A stretch of 64,000 bases of DNA from Mesorhizobium sp. M7A.F.Ca.US.008.03.1.1 (lineage in GTDB: Bacteria; Pseudomonadota; Alphaproteobacteria; Rhizobiales; Rhizobiaceae), in assembly GCF_003997495.1 (NCBI RefSeq), contig NZ_RZRU01000012.1:124001-188000 (forward strand). The letters are read 5' to 3'. The notes under the pieces were generated by a model, which was not told the origin of the DNA, did no database searches, and saw only the letters and a program-made list of their open reading frames with translations. Shown one piece after another: positions 1-8,295 of this stretch (position 1 is the stretch's first letter; each line of letters begins with the position of its first letter). The position numbers and the translations under genes were made by a program.

Positions 1-185
1 CGCAGGCCGGCGGCGTCCTCGCAGAAGATCATGTCGAATTTCGCCGCCTCCGCCGTGCGTGCCAGCTGGATATAATGGTCGATGTCGATACCGGCCGTTA
101 CATGAGCCTTGGGGTGGCGCCAGGCGGCGATGTGGTGGCCCGTCGCCCACAGAAAGGCGCCGAGCTTCATCTGGCGAGCGGTCAT
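1..185 (-). CDS. NtaA/DszA-type FMN-dependent monooxygenase (N-terminal fragment)
   Basis: Only the first 61 codons lie in the window; the gene runs off the left edge. The visible N-terminus (MTARQMKLGAFLWATGHHIA, then a helix with LARTAEAAKFDMIFCEDAAG) is the opening of the bacterial luciferase-like family that contains nitrilotriacetate, EDTA and dibenzothiophene-sulfone monooxygenases. These enzymes use FMNH2 supplied by a separate reductase. The ATG overlaps the TGA of the upstream gene (ATGA, 182-185), so the two are translationally coupled and probably work on one substrate. The substrate cannot be told from this fragment. Confidence 0.8.
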   Translation of the reverse strand, partial: MTARQMKLGAFLWATGHHIAAWRHPKAHVTAGIDIDHYIQLARTAEAAKFDMIFCEDAAGL

Positions 186-1195
186 TGATCACCTCCGCCG
201 GCAGGCCCGAGATGCGAGCGCAACGTCGTGCCGCGATAGTTCTCTCGAAACAGGCCACGCTGCCCCAGCTCTGGCAAAACTAGATCGACGAAATCGTCGA
301 GCGCTGAAAGCTGTGCCGGCATCAGGATGTTGAACCCGTCGCAGCCTCTCGCCCGGAATTCCTCTTCCAGCCTTTCGGCGAGGGCAGCCGGCTTATCATC
401 GGCGATAGGCGCGACGTTCGTCAGCACTTTCACAGCATCCGGGTCGCGTCCGCACGCAGCGACACGACGCCTGATATCGTCATAGCGTGCTGTCGCGCCC
501 TCCACCGGCCCGCCGTCCAGCAGGATGACATCGGCGGTGCGGGCGGCAATATCCAGGTCGGCTTCGCTCAGGCCCGACAAGACGAGCACTGGCGTATCCT
601 GCGGCGACCGGGCGACGTTCAGCGGTCCGCGCACCGAAAAGAACGCGCCCTTGTGCTCGAGCAGATGCATTTTTTCGGGATCGTGGAAGCGGCCGCCGCT
701 CTGATCGAACAGCAGCGCGTCCGCATCCCAACCCTGCCACAGACCTTGCACGATGCCGATATATTCCTTGCTGCGACGGCGGAAATCGTCAGGCGAAAAT
801 CCTTCGGGCCGGCTGAAATTGGCTGCTTCCCGTGGCGCCTGCGCCATCGTCGCGTGCCAGCCGGCGCGGCCATGGCTGATGATGTCGAGCGAAGCGAAAC
901 GGCGCGCCAGATTGTAAGGTTGGTGGGCAATTGTCGAGGCAGCGGCAACCAGGCCGATCCTGCTTGTGACAGTCGCCAATGCGGCCAGCAAAGTGGTCGC
1001 TTCGAAGGGCATCGGACTGTTCGCGGTACCGCCGCCGGAAGCTGGCGCTGAATCGGCAAGCAGCACCATGTCCAGCCCGGCTGCTTCGGCCTTTTGCACT
1101 GAACCGGCCAGGCGGCTGAATTCCGGCCCCGGTGATGGATCGGCGATCCCCGCAAGCAGCGAAACGGCAAGATGCATTGTGGCGCCGTTGTCCAT
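182..1195 (-). CDS. LLM-class flavin-dependent oxidoreductase, NtaA/SnaA/DszA family
   Basis: A 337-residue flavin monooxygenase of the luciferase-like TIM-barrel fold. It shows the family's opening beta strand (MHLAVSLLAG), the VTSRIGLVAAASTIAHQPYN segment lining the flavin site, the RAGWHATM motif, and the family tail with RGLFRENYRGTTLRSHL. NtaA/DszA proteins are usually about 440 residues, so this is a short member. The first ATG is at 1195; a second at 1177 (MHLAV) fits the fold start equally well. The gene ends inside the start codon of the next monooxygenase. The pair probably oxidises a small organic sulfur or nitrogen compound, but no transporter or flavin reductase is visible to narrow this. 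Confidence 0.85.
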   Translation of the reverse strand: MDNGATMHLAVSLLAGIADPSPGPEFSRLAGSVQKAEAAGLDMVLLADSAPASGGGTANSPMPFEATTLLAALATVTSRIGLVAAASTIAHQPYNLARRFASLDIISHGRAGWHATMAQAPREAANFSRPEGFSPDDFRRRSKEYIGIVQGLWQGWDADALLFDQSGGRFHDPEKMHLLEHKGAFFSVRGPLNVARSPQDTPVLVLSGLSEADLDIAARTADVILLDGGPVEGATARYDDIRRRVAACGRDPDAVKVLTNVAPIADDKPAALAERLEEEFRARGCDGFNILMPAQLSALDDFVDLVLPELGQRGLFRENYRGTTLRSHLGPAGGGDQ

Positions 1196-1312
1196 CGATG
1201 GTCCCTGCGAGACGAAATACCACTGGAACTATGTTCATCACATCCAGGGATGGCAACCGTTGGCGCTGTGCCAAACGCCGGTCACTTGCCGGCCAGCATT
1301 ATTCGGCCAGCA

Positions 1313-2233
1313 TTATTTGCCAGCAAGCAGATCGTTGATCAGCCGCTGGCAGCGTTCGGCCATGAAGTCGAGCAGCAGCCGCACTTTTGGATCCTGCAGC
1401 TTCTTGTGTGGATAGACGGCGGCGAACTGCACCGGTGTCGGCGGCGTGCTGCTTAGAATCACCTTTAGCCGCCGGTCGCGGATGAACGGCTCGACCTCGA
1501 AGCGCGGCTTGTTGATGATACCGCGCCCCGAAAGCGCCCAGCCGGTCAGCACGTCGCCATCGTCGGTGTCGTAGGGCCCGTGCACCTCGAATTTCTGCGG
1601 GCCTGTGGGGGTCTGCAGCGTCCACACATATTCGCGCGCGCCGGAATAACGCAGCATCAGGCAGTCGTGCTTCTTGCCAATCAGCTCCTGCGGCTCAATC
1701 GGTTCGCCGCGCGCCTCCAGGTATTTCGGCGCCGCCACCAGCACGCGCTCGCATTCCATGATGCCGCGCATCCTGAGGCTGGAATCCTCGATGATGCCGA
1801 GCCGGAAGGCGACATCGATGCCTTCTTTCATGATGTCGACATTGTGGTCCGAGAGCCTCAGCCGCACCTCGATGTCAGGGTATTTGTCGTGAAAATCGGG
1901 AATGCCCGAAGCCACCAGCCGTCGCCCGAGCCCCAAGGGGGCGGTGACGCGGATGGTGCCGCGCGGCTGGCCGGAAAGCGCCGAGACCGCGGCTTCGGCC
2001 TCGGTGATCGCCTCCAGGACCTGCTTGGCGCCGCCGTAGAAAACCGTGCCATGCTCGGTCGGCATCAACTGCCGTGTGGTGCGGTTGAACAGCCGCACGC
2101 CAAGGTGCTTCTCCAGTTCCTTGATGCGGTTGGAAGCGACCGCCGGCGAAATGCGCATGTCGCGCCCGGCCGCCGACAGATTGCCGAGTTCGACGACGCG
2201 AACGAAGACGGCAATGTTGTCGAGATAGGCCAT
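1313..2233 (-). CDS. LysR-family transcriptional regulator
   Basis: 306 residues with the LysR layout. Residues 1-60 form the winged helix-turn-helix (MAYLDNIAVFVRVVELGNLSAAGRDMRISPAVASNRIKELEKHLG, with the following RLFNRTTRQLMPTEHG wing). Residues from about 90 form the substrate-binding-like effector domain. The subgroup is the one close to DmlR/AphB-like regulators of short aromatic or acid catabolism. The gene is transcribed away from puuD across a 162-bp intergenic region that could carry its operator, and it lies upstream of the two monooxygenase genes on the same strand with a 117-bp gap. Either neighbour could be its target; the effector is unknown. Confidence 0.92.
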   Translation of the reverse strand: MAYLDNIAVFVRVVELGNLSAAGRDMRISPAVASNRIKELEKHLGVRLFNRTTRQLMPTEHGTVFYGGAKQVLEAITEAEAAVSALSGQPRGTIRVTAPLGLGRRLVASGIPDFHDKYPDIEVRLRLSDHNVDIMKEGIDVAFRLGIIEDSSLRMRGIMECERVLVAAPKYLEARGEPIEPQELIGKKHDCLMLRYSGAREYVWTLQTPTGPQKFEVHGPYDTDDGDVLTGWALSGRGIINKPRFEVEPFIRDRRLKVILSSTPPTPVQFAAVYPHKKLQDPKVRLLLDFMAERCQRLINDLLAGK

Positions 2234-2395
2234 GCGGCTCTGTGGCTTTCCTGAGGCCGCCTTCGGGCGGCTCCCATCCTGCTGTGTGTGACTACACTAG
2301 TATTTTCCATTTTTTTTTGAAAGTCATCGTACACCTCGCCTCTTTTCGTTTGCGCACGACACCGTAAAGTCGCGTCATCGGCAGGGACGACGTCA

Positions 2396-3613
2396 ATGAT
2401 GGATTTCGCGATTTTCTGGGACTGGCTGAGCTTCGCCGTGCGCTGGCTGCACGTCGTCACCGGCATCGCCTGGATCGGCTCGTCGTTCTATTTCGTCGCG
2501 CTCGATCTCGGCCTGCGCCAGCGCCCCGGCATGCCCGTCGGCGCCTTCGGCGAGGAATGGCAGGTGCATGGCGGCGGCTTCTACCACATCCAGAAATATC
2601 TGGTGGCGCCAGCCGAGATGCCCGAGCACCTGACCTGGTTCAAATGGGAATCCTACGCCACCTGGCTGTCCGGTTTCGCCATGCTGTGCGTCGTCTATTA
2701 TGCCGGAGCCGATCTGTTCCTGATCGATCCCAACGTGCTGCCGATGTCGGTGCCTACAGGCATCCTGCTGTCGCTGGCAACCATCGGCGTCGGCTGGGTG
2801 GTCTATGATCTTCTGTGCCGCTCGCCGCTGGGCAAGAGCGACACCGGGCTGATGCTGGTGCTCTACTGCGTGCTGGTGTTCATCGCCTGGGGGCTGACGC
2901 ACCTGTTCACCGGGCGTGCCGCCTTCCTGCATCTGGGCGCCATCACCGCCACGATCATGTCGGCCAATGTCTTCATGGTCATCATCCCCAACCAGAAGAT
3001 CGTCGTCGCCGACCTCATCGCGGGCCGCAAGCCCGATCCGAAATACGGCAAGATCGCCAAGCAGCGCTCCCTGCACAACAATTATCTGACGCTGCCGGTG
3101 CTGTTCTTGATGCTGTCGAACCACTATCCGCTGGCGTTCGGCACTGAGTTCAACTGGGTCATCGCCTCGCTGGTGTTCATCATCGGCGTGCTGATCCGGC
3201 ATTATTTCAACTCCATCCATGCCCGCAAGGGCAACCCGACCTGGACCTGGATGGCGGCGCTTGTCCTGTTCATCATCATCATCTGGCTGTCGACCGCGCC
3301 GAAAGTGCTGACCGGCGAGCCCAGGGAGTCGGCCGCGGCGCAGGTCTATATCGCCTCGGCACATTTCCCGGCGGTGCGCGACACCGTGCTCGGCCGCTGC
3401 TCCATGTGCCATGCGGCGGAGCCGGTCTACGAGGGAATCTACCATGCGCCCAAGGGCGTGATGCTCGATACCGATGCCGATATCGCCAACCACGCCCGCG
3501 AAATCTATCTGCAGGCCGGGCGCAGCCACGCCATGCCGCCCGCAAACGTTAGCCAGATTACGGACAAGGAGCGGGCGCTGCTGGTGGCCTGGTTCGAAGG
3601 CGCAGGGAAATAG
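2396..3613 (+). CDS. puuD: Urate hydroxylase PuuD (membrane, with C-terminal cytochrome c domain)
   Basis: 405 residues. The first about 310 residues contain multiple hydrophobic spans and the family signatures AVRWLHVVTGIAWIGSSFYF and EEWQVHGGGFYH. The tail carries a covalent haem site C-S-M-C-H at about residues 334-338, followed by a distal Met-containing helix (HAMPPAN). This matches the integral membrane urate hydroxylase PuuD, which converts urate to 5-hydroxyisourate and passes electrons to the respiratory chain through its cytochrome c domain rather than making peroxide. ATG at 2396 and the next in-frame ATG at 2399 are equivalent candidates. It is followed with one base between by guanine deaminase, so both belong to a purine-degradation operon. 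Confidence 0.92.
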   Translation: MMDFAIFWDWLSFAVRWLHVVTGIAWIGSSFYFVALDLGLRQRPGMPVGAFGEEWQVHGGGFYHIQKYLVAPAEMPEHLTWFKWESYATWLSGFAMLCVVYYAGADLFLIDPNVLPMSVPTGILLSLATIGVGWVVYDLLCRSPLGKSDTGLMLVLYCVLVFIAWGLTHLFTGRAAFLHLGAITATIMSANVFMVIIPNQKIVVADLIAGRKPDPKYGKIAKQRSLHNNYLTLPVLFLMLSNHYPLAFGTEFNWVIASLVFIIGVLIRHYFNSIHARKGNPTWTWMAALVLFIIIIWLSTAPKVLTGEPRESAAAQVYIASAHFPAVRDTVLGRCSMCHAAEPVYEGIYHAPKGVMLDTDADIANHAREIYLQAGRSHAMPPANVSQITDKERALLVAWFEGAGK

Positions 3614-3614
3614 C

Positions 3615-4928
3615 ATGACCTCGACACTTCTGCGCGGCCGCACGCTGTCCTTTGTGCGCTGGCCGCAAACCATCGACGACCATTCCGCCTGGCGCTACGA
3701 AGAGGATGGCGGCCTGCTGATCCGCGACGGCCGGATCGTCGCCGCCGGCACCTATGCCGATGTTGAAAAGCAGGCCGGCGAGGCGGTGACGAGAATCGAC
3801 CATCGGCCGCATCTTTTGCTGCCCGGCTTCATCGACGCGCATGTGCATTTCCCGCAGATGCAGATCATCGCCTCCTATGGCGCCGAACTGCTCGACTGGC
3901 TCAACACCTACACTTTTCCGGAAGAAACGAAGTTCGCCAACGCCCAGCACGGCCGCCGCATCGCGCGGCTGTTCCTCGACGAAATGGTGCGCCATGGCAC
4001 CACGACGGTTGCCGCCTACTGCTCGGTGCACAAGGCTTCGGCCGAGGCCTTCTTTGCCGAGTCGCATGACCGCAACATGCTCAACATCGCCGGCAAGGTG
4101 ATGATGGATCGCAATGCGCCCGACGGCGTGCTCGACACACCGCAATCCGGTTATGACGACACAAAGGCGCTGATCAAGGAATGGCACGGCAAGGGGCGGC
4201 AGCTTTATGCCGTCACGCCGCGCTTCGCCATCACCTCGTCGCCGGAGCAGATGGAGATGGCCGGGACGCTGTGCCGCGAACATCCCGACCTGCACATGCA
4301 GACGCATCTGTCGGAAAACTTCGCCGAGATCGCCTTCACGCAGCAACTCTATCCGTGGTCGCGCGACTATACCGACGTTTACGAGCGCTACGGGCTGTTG
4401 GGGAAAAAGAGCCTGTTCGGGCACTGCATCCATTTGTCGGAGCGCGAAGCGGATGCGCTTTCCGACAGTGGCTCGGTGGCGGTGTTCTGCCCGACCTCGA
4501 ACCTGTTCCTCGGTTCCGGCCTGTTCGACTATCAGCGCTTTCGTCGCCGCGAAAAGCCGATCCGCATCGCCGCCGCCACCGATGTCGGCGGCGGCACCAA
4601 TTATTCGATGCTGCGCACCATGGACGAAGGTTACAAGGTGATCGCGCTGAACGGCGAGAAGCTCAACCCGTTCCAGTCCTTCTGGCAGATGACGCGTGGC
4701 AATGCCGAGGCGCTGTCGGTGGCGGAAAAGATCGGCACGCTGGATGAAGGCAGCGATGCCGACATCGTCGTGCTGGACGCCAGGGCAACGCCGGCGATGC
4801 GGCTCAGGATGGAAACGGTCGAGACGCTGGCGCAGGAACTGTTTCTCCTGCAAACGCTGGGTGACGACCGCACTGTCCGCGAGGTTTATGTGGCGGGGCG
4901 GCCAGCCAAGGCTGACATGGCAGTTTAG
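3615..4928 (+). CDS. guaD: Guanine deaminase
   Basis: 437 residues of the amidohydrolase superfamily; converts guanine to xanthine. Zinc ligands visible: H76 and H78 in DAHVHFPQM, the later HLSE and GHC(I)HLSERE segments, and the metal aspartate in AATDVGGGTNYS. The text QTHLSENFAEI and CPTSNLFLGSGLF is characteristic of GuaD rather than of other amidohydrolases. The start at 3615 is chosen because an upstream open frame (from 3474) lies inside puuD, and GuaD proteins begin close to MTSTLLRGRTL. Located one base after puuD, it feeds xanthine toward the urate that PuuD uses, provided a xanthine dehydrogenase exists elsewhere. Confidence 0.95.
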   Translation: MTSTLLRGRTLSFVRWPQTIDDHSAWRYEEDGGLLIRDGRIVAAGTYADVEKQAGEAVTRIDHRPHLLLPGFIDAHVHFPQMQIIASYGAELLDWLNTYTFPEETKFANAQHGRRIARLFLDEMVRHGTTTVAAYCSVHKASAEAFFAESHDRNMLNIAGKVMMDRNAPDGVLDTPQSGYDDTKALIKEWHGKGRQLYAVTPRFAITSSPEQMEMAGTLCREHPDLHMQTHLSENFAEIAFTQQLYPWSRDYTDVYERYGLLGKKSLFGHCIHLSEREADALSDSGSVAVFCPTSNLFLGSGLFDYQRFRRREKPIRIAAATDVGGGTNYSMLRTMDEGYKVIALNGEKLNPFQSFWQMTRGNAEALSVAEKIGTLDEGSDADIVVLDARATPAMRLRMETVETLAQELFLLQTLGDDRTVREVYVAGRPAKADMAV

Positions 4929-5006
4929 ACGCTCGGACGTGTTCCTTGCTTGACCCGGCGGCAGCCATCGGTCAAAGCGTGCGGCGAAGTTGACAGGGGG
5001 AACGAC

Positions 5007-5510
5007 ATGGCCGTTGCTGACGACATCGCTCTGATCAAGAGACAGGAAGAGACCCTTGTCTTTCCAGCCTTCGACGAGGCCGTTGCTTTCAAGATCGGTT
5101 CAGCCATCCGCGACCGTGCGCTCGCCGAGAACCTGCCTGTTATCGTCGACATCAGGACCTTCGACCGGCCGCTCTTCTACGCCGCGATGCCCGGTTCGAA
5201 CGCTTCCAATCCGGACTGGGCACGGCGCAAGATCAATGTCGTCAAACGGTTTCTGAAAAGCACCTATCGCATGGTTCTGGAACAGCAGCGCTCCGATCGC
5301 ACCTTCAAGGTTGGCGAGGGCCTCGACATTTTGGACTACGTGCTGGCTGGCGGCGGCTTTCCGGTGACGGTCAAGGGCGCCGGCGTCATTGGTGTGATCG
5401 CCGTCTCCGGACTGCCGGAGCGCGAGGATCATGGCGTCGTGGTCGATGCGCTGTGCGATCATTTGGGCGTCGACAAGCGCGGGCTGGCATTGCCTCGGGA
5501 AACCGAATGA
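5007..5510 (+). CDS. UPF0303 / HbpS-GlcG-like (haem-degrading domain) protein
   Basis: 167 residues of the UPF0303 family, related to GlcG/HbpS proteins that are often labelled haem-degrading. Visible features are the IGSAIRDRALAENLPVIVDI strand-helix and the C-terminal GGGFPVTVKGAGVIGVIAVSGLP turn typical of the fold. Biochemical function is not established for this branch. The start at 5007 has an AGGGGG ribosome-binding site at 4995-5000 and matches the normal family length. The stop overlaps the glycerate kinase start (ATGA), so the two are coupled. GlcG-like proteins often sit beside glycolate/glyoxylate genes, which fits the next gene. Confidence 0.85.
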   Translation: MAVADDIALIKRQEETLVFPAFDEAVAFKIGSAIRDRALAENLPVIVDIRTFDRPLFYAAMPGSNASNPDWARRKINVVKRFLKSTYRMVLEQQRSDRTFKVGEGLDILDYVLAGGGFPVTVKGAGVIGVIAVSGLPEREDHGVVVDALCDHLGVDKRGLALPRETE

Positions 5511-6772
5511 CCGTGCTCGACCCCAAGGCCTTCCTCACTTCTATCTTCAACGCCGCCGTCGCCGCCGCCGATCCGGAAAGAACCATCAGGGATCATCTGC
5601 CGGCCAAGCCCAAGGGCCGCACCATAGTCATCGGCGCGGGAAAAGGCTCTGCGCAGATGGCGGCGGCGTTCGAGAAGGTGTGGGACGGCCCCATCGAAGG
5701 GCTGGTCGTCACCCGCTATGGCTATGGCGCGACCTGCGAGCGCATCGAGATCATCGAGGCGGCGCATCCGGTGCCGGACGCCGCCGGGCTCGAAGCCTCG
5801 CGGCGTCTGCTCGCCAAGGTCCAGGGGTTGACGGCGGACGATCTGGTCGTGGCGCTCATTTCCGGCGGTGGCTCGGCGCTGTTGCCGTCGCCCGCCGGCG
5901 GCTTGACGCTGGCCGACGAGATCGCCGTCAATGAGGCGCTGCTCGCCTCGGGTGCGCCGATCGCGGCGATGAACACCATCCGCAAGCACCTTTCCACCAT
6001 CAAGGGCGGCAGGCTGGCAGCGGCCGCATGGCCGGCCAGGGTGGTGTCGCTGATCGTCTCCGACATTCCCGGCGACAATCCGGCAATGGTCGCCTCCGGC
6101 CCAACCGTACCGGATACGGGCAGCCGCGCCGACGCGCTGGGCTCGATATCGGCCTATGGCATGAAACTGCCGGCCTCGGTGATGGCGCATATCAATTCGC
6201 CGGCCGCCGATGCGCCAAGCCCGGATGACGAGCGCTTTTCGCGCAACGAAGTGCATCTGATCGCCTCTGCCGGCGTGTCGCTCGAAGCGGCTGCTGCGGA
6301 AGCGAAACGGCAAGGCGTCGAAGCCATCATCCTCTCCGATGCCATCGAAGGCGAGGCGCGCGAGGTTGGCGGCGTCCATGCCGCGATCGCGCGCGAAGTG
6401 GCGACCCGCAACCGGCCATTTCAAAAGCCGGTGCTGATCCTGTCGGGCGGCGAGACAACCGTGACGCTGCGCGCAAAAGGCAAGGGCGGCCGCAACTCGG
6501 AGTTCCTGCTCGCCTTCGCCATCGGCATCAATGGCGTCGACGGCATCCACGCACTGGCCGCCGACACCGATGGCATAGACGGTTCGGAAGACAATGCCGG
6601 CGCCTTTGCAGATGGCTCGACCGTATCACGCATGCGCACAGCCGGGGTTGACGCCAAGGCTATGCTTGCCGGCAACAATGCCTGGACGGCCTTCAACGCG
6701 GTTGGCGATCTCTTCGTACCCGGCCCGACCGGTACGAATGTCAACGATCTCAGGGCGATCCTGATCAGGTAG
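5507..6772 (+). CDS. Glycerate kinase (glycerate 2-kinase, MOFRL family)
   Basis: 421 residues, beginning MTVLDPKAFL with the ATG overlapping the previous stop. The N-terminal glycerate-kinase domain includes VIGAGKGSAQMAAAFE and ISGGGSALLPSP (phosphate-binding glycines). The C-terminal MOFRL domain includes LSGGETTVTLRAKGKGGRNSEFL and ADTDGIDG. The family phosphorylates D-glycerate to 2-phosphoglycerate. Older annotations call such genes hydroxypyruvate reductase (ttuD), which is misleading. In this operon it would move carbon from purine breakdown (via glyoxylate, tartronate semialdehyde and glycerate) into central metabolism. The glyoxylate carboligase and reductase needed for that are not in the window. 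Confidence 0.9.
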   Translation: MTVLDPKAFLTSIFNAAVAAADPERTIRDHLPAKPKGRTIVIGAGKGSAQMAAAFEKVWDGPIEGLVVTRYGYGATCERIEIIEAAHPVPDAAGLEASRRLLAKVQGLTADDLVVALISGGGSALLPSPAGGLTLADEIAVNEALLASGAPIAAMNTIRKHLSTIKGGRLAAAAWPARVVSLIVSDIPGDNPAMVASGPTVPDTGSRADALGSISAYGMKLPASVMAHINSPAADAPSPDDERFSRNEVHLIASAGVSLEAAAAEAKRQGVEAIILSDAIEGEAREVGGVHAAIAREVATRNRPFQKPVLILSGGETTVTLRAKGKGGRNSEFLLAFAIGINGVDGIHALAADTDGIDGSEDNAGAFADGSTVSRMRTAGVDAKAMLAGNNAWTAFNAVGDLFVPGPTGTNVNDLRAILIR

Positions 6773-6776
6773 CTGA

Positions 6777-6830
6777 AGCAACTCCAGGAAAAGTGTGAAG
6801 CGGTTTTCCGTCCGGAATTGCGCAAAACAG
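6777..6830. repeat. Candidate interspersed repeat (Mesorhizobium-type intergenic motif)
   Basis: The short gap between two convergent genes holds a motif of the form CCAGGAAAAGTGTGAAGCGG followed by TTTTCCGTCCGGAATTGCG. Its halves can pair (GGAAAA with TTTTCC). I recall closely similar strings recurring between genes in Mesorhizobium genomes, which would make it a dispersed element; only one copy is in this window, so repetition cannot be shown here. It could also act as a weak bidirectional terminator. Confidence 0.45.
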
Positions 6831-6835
6831 ACTGA

Positions 6836-8293
6836 TCACGCGGCCATCAGCCGCTTCACCAGCTTCATATCCTGCAGGAACCGTTCGCGTTCAGCCTCCT
6901 TGTCCGCGGGTTCGCGGATGCGCAGGATGAAGGAGGGATGGATGGTGATGAACACGCGCAATCCATCCTCGCGCTCGATCACTTGGCCCCGCATCTTTGT
7001 CACCGGGATCGCCTTGCCGAGCAGCGACATCGCCGCTGTCGCGCCGAGTGCCACGGCCAGGTTCGGCTTGATCAGCTCGAATTCTTGGTCGATCCACCAG
7101 CGGCAGGCCTGAATCTCACCGGAATTCGGCTTGGAGTGGATGCGGCGCTTGCCGCGCGGCTCGAACTTGAAGTGCTTGACCGCGTTGGTGACATAGACCT
7201 TTTGCCGATCGACACCGGCATCGTCCAGGATCGCATCGAACACCTTGCCGGCCGGACCAATGAAAGGTTTGCCGGCGAGGTCCTCCTGATCCCCCGGCTG
7301 TTCGCCGACGAAGATCACCTTGGCATTGTCAGGGCCTTCACCGAAGACGGTCTGCGTCGCGTCGCGCCACAGCGGGCAGCGGCGGCAGCCTTTCGCTGCC
7401 TCGCGCAATTCGGCAATCGTGCTTGCATCATCTTCCGGTGCTTCGGCGGGCTGCTTCGGCCAATGCCGTGCCTGCACCTTTGCGTGGTGCGGCGCGGGTG
7501 TTGTCGGCATCTTCGCAATCATGTCCTTGGCGGCCTTGTCCGCTCCTGCGATCATGTCTGGAATGAGCGAGGCCTCGGGAAGGTTCCGCCAATATTTCTT
7601 TGGCATCTCCTTTTGCATGGCCTTCACCTTCAATCGCGCCGGATTGAAGATGTTCTCGAAATAGGTGCGCCAGAGCGCCTCGGTGTCGTCTTGATCAGGC
7701 GCATCGCCCTTGGCCGCGCCCGGCCCGATAGCCAGCCTTTCCCCATCCCAGTCGGCAGAGGCATGGGGCGTCAGGATCGTCCAGCGCATGCCGGTGAAGC
7801 GTCTGACGAAGAAATCGGCGTTTCGCTCGACGATGAAATGATCCGGCTCGAACCAGGCGACATATCGCTCATCGGCACCGTCGCCGATTTTCCGGAAGCG
7901 TACGAAGGCGTGCATCTTGTGGCTGTCGCGCCGCACCGCCTTTTCCATGGCCTCGAGCCGCCTGGTGTCGGGATCGGACGCGATTTCCAGCAGTTTAGGC
8001 TCGTCGCGCAATCGCCAAAGCATTCGGTAGAGAAAGGCAAACCGGCCGGGATCGGAATGGCAGAACGCCGTTTCGGCATGCCCGACGAAGTCGCGCGGCA
8101 CGACGAGCTGCGCGCCCGCAGGCACTTCAGGCAATTCTGCCTGATCAGAGCCCGGCGCGACATGCCAGTCGACGTCCTCGGGCCTGACCTCATTCAGGGC
8201 GAGCCGCCGTGCCGCGTCACGCCAGCCGGCAAAATCCGTCTCGCCGTCGAGCCGAACTCTGTATCTGGCGAGATGGAGTTCCGCCGGCCGCAT
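6836..8293 (-). CDS. DUF4130 - UdgX fusion: uracil-DNA cross-linking repair protein
   Basis: 485 residues in two modules. Residues about 1-260 match the DUF4130 'probable DNA metabolism' domain (ETAFCHSDPGRFAFLYRMLWRL, DPDTRRLEAMEKAVRRDSHKMHAFVRFR). Residues about 290-485 are a UdgX-type uracil-DNA glycosylase domain: Cys pair in AAKGCRRCPLW for the Fe-S cluster, GEQPGDQEDLAGKPFIGPAG, the UdgX-specific loop K382-R-R-I-H386, and HPSFILR. In Mycobacterium smegmatis UdgX the histidine of the KRRIH loop bonds covalently to the deoxyribose after excising uracil, so this protein probably traps uracil sites. The gene starts 2 bp after the radical SAM gene stops, forming an operon with it. Confidence 0.93.
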   Translation of the reverse strand: MRPAELHLARYRVRLDGETDFAGWRDAARRLALNEVRPEDVDWHVAPGSDQAELPEVPAGAQLVVPRDFVGHAETAFCHSDPGRFAFLYRMLWRLRDEPKLLEIASDPDTRRLEAMEKAVRRDSHKMHAFVRFRKIGDGADERYVAWFEPDHFIVERNADFFVRRFTGMRWTILTPHASADWDGERLAIGPGAAKGDAPDQDDTEALWRTYFENIFNPARLKVKAMQKEMPKKYWRNLPEASLIPDMIAGADKAAKDMIAKMPTTPAPHHAKVQARHWPKQPAEAPEDDASTIAELREAAKGCRRCPLWRDATQTVFGEGPDNAKVIFVGEQPGDQEDLAGKPFIGPAGKVFDAILDDAGVDRQKVYVTNAVKHFKFEPRGKRRIHSKPNSGEIQACRWWIDQEFELIKPNLAVALGATAAMSLLGKAIPVTKMRGQVIEREDGLRVFITIHPSFILRIREPADKEAERERFLQDMKLVKRLMAA

Positions 8294-8295
8294 GA

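Noticed and set aside
2393..3673. A 426-codon minus-strand frame over puuD
   Set aside because: Antisense to a clear membrane protein gene, with repetitive polar composition.
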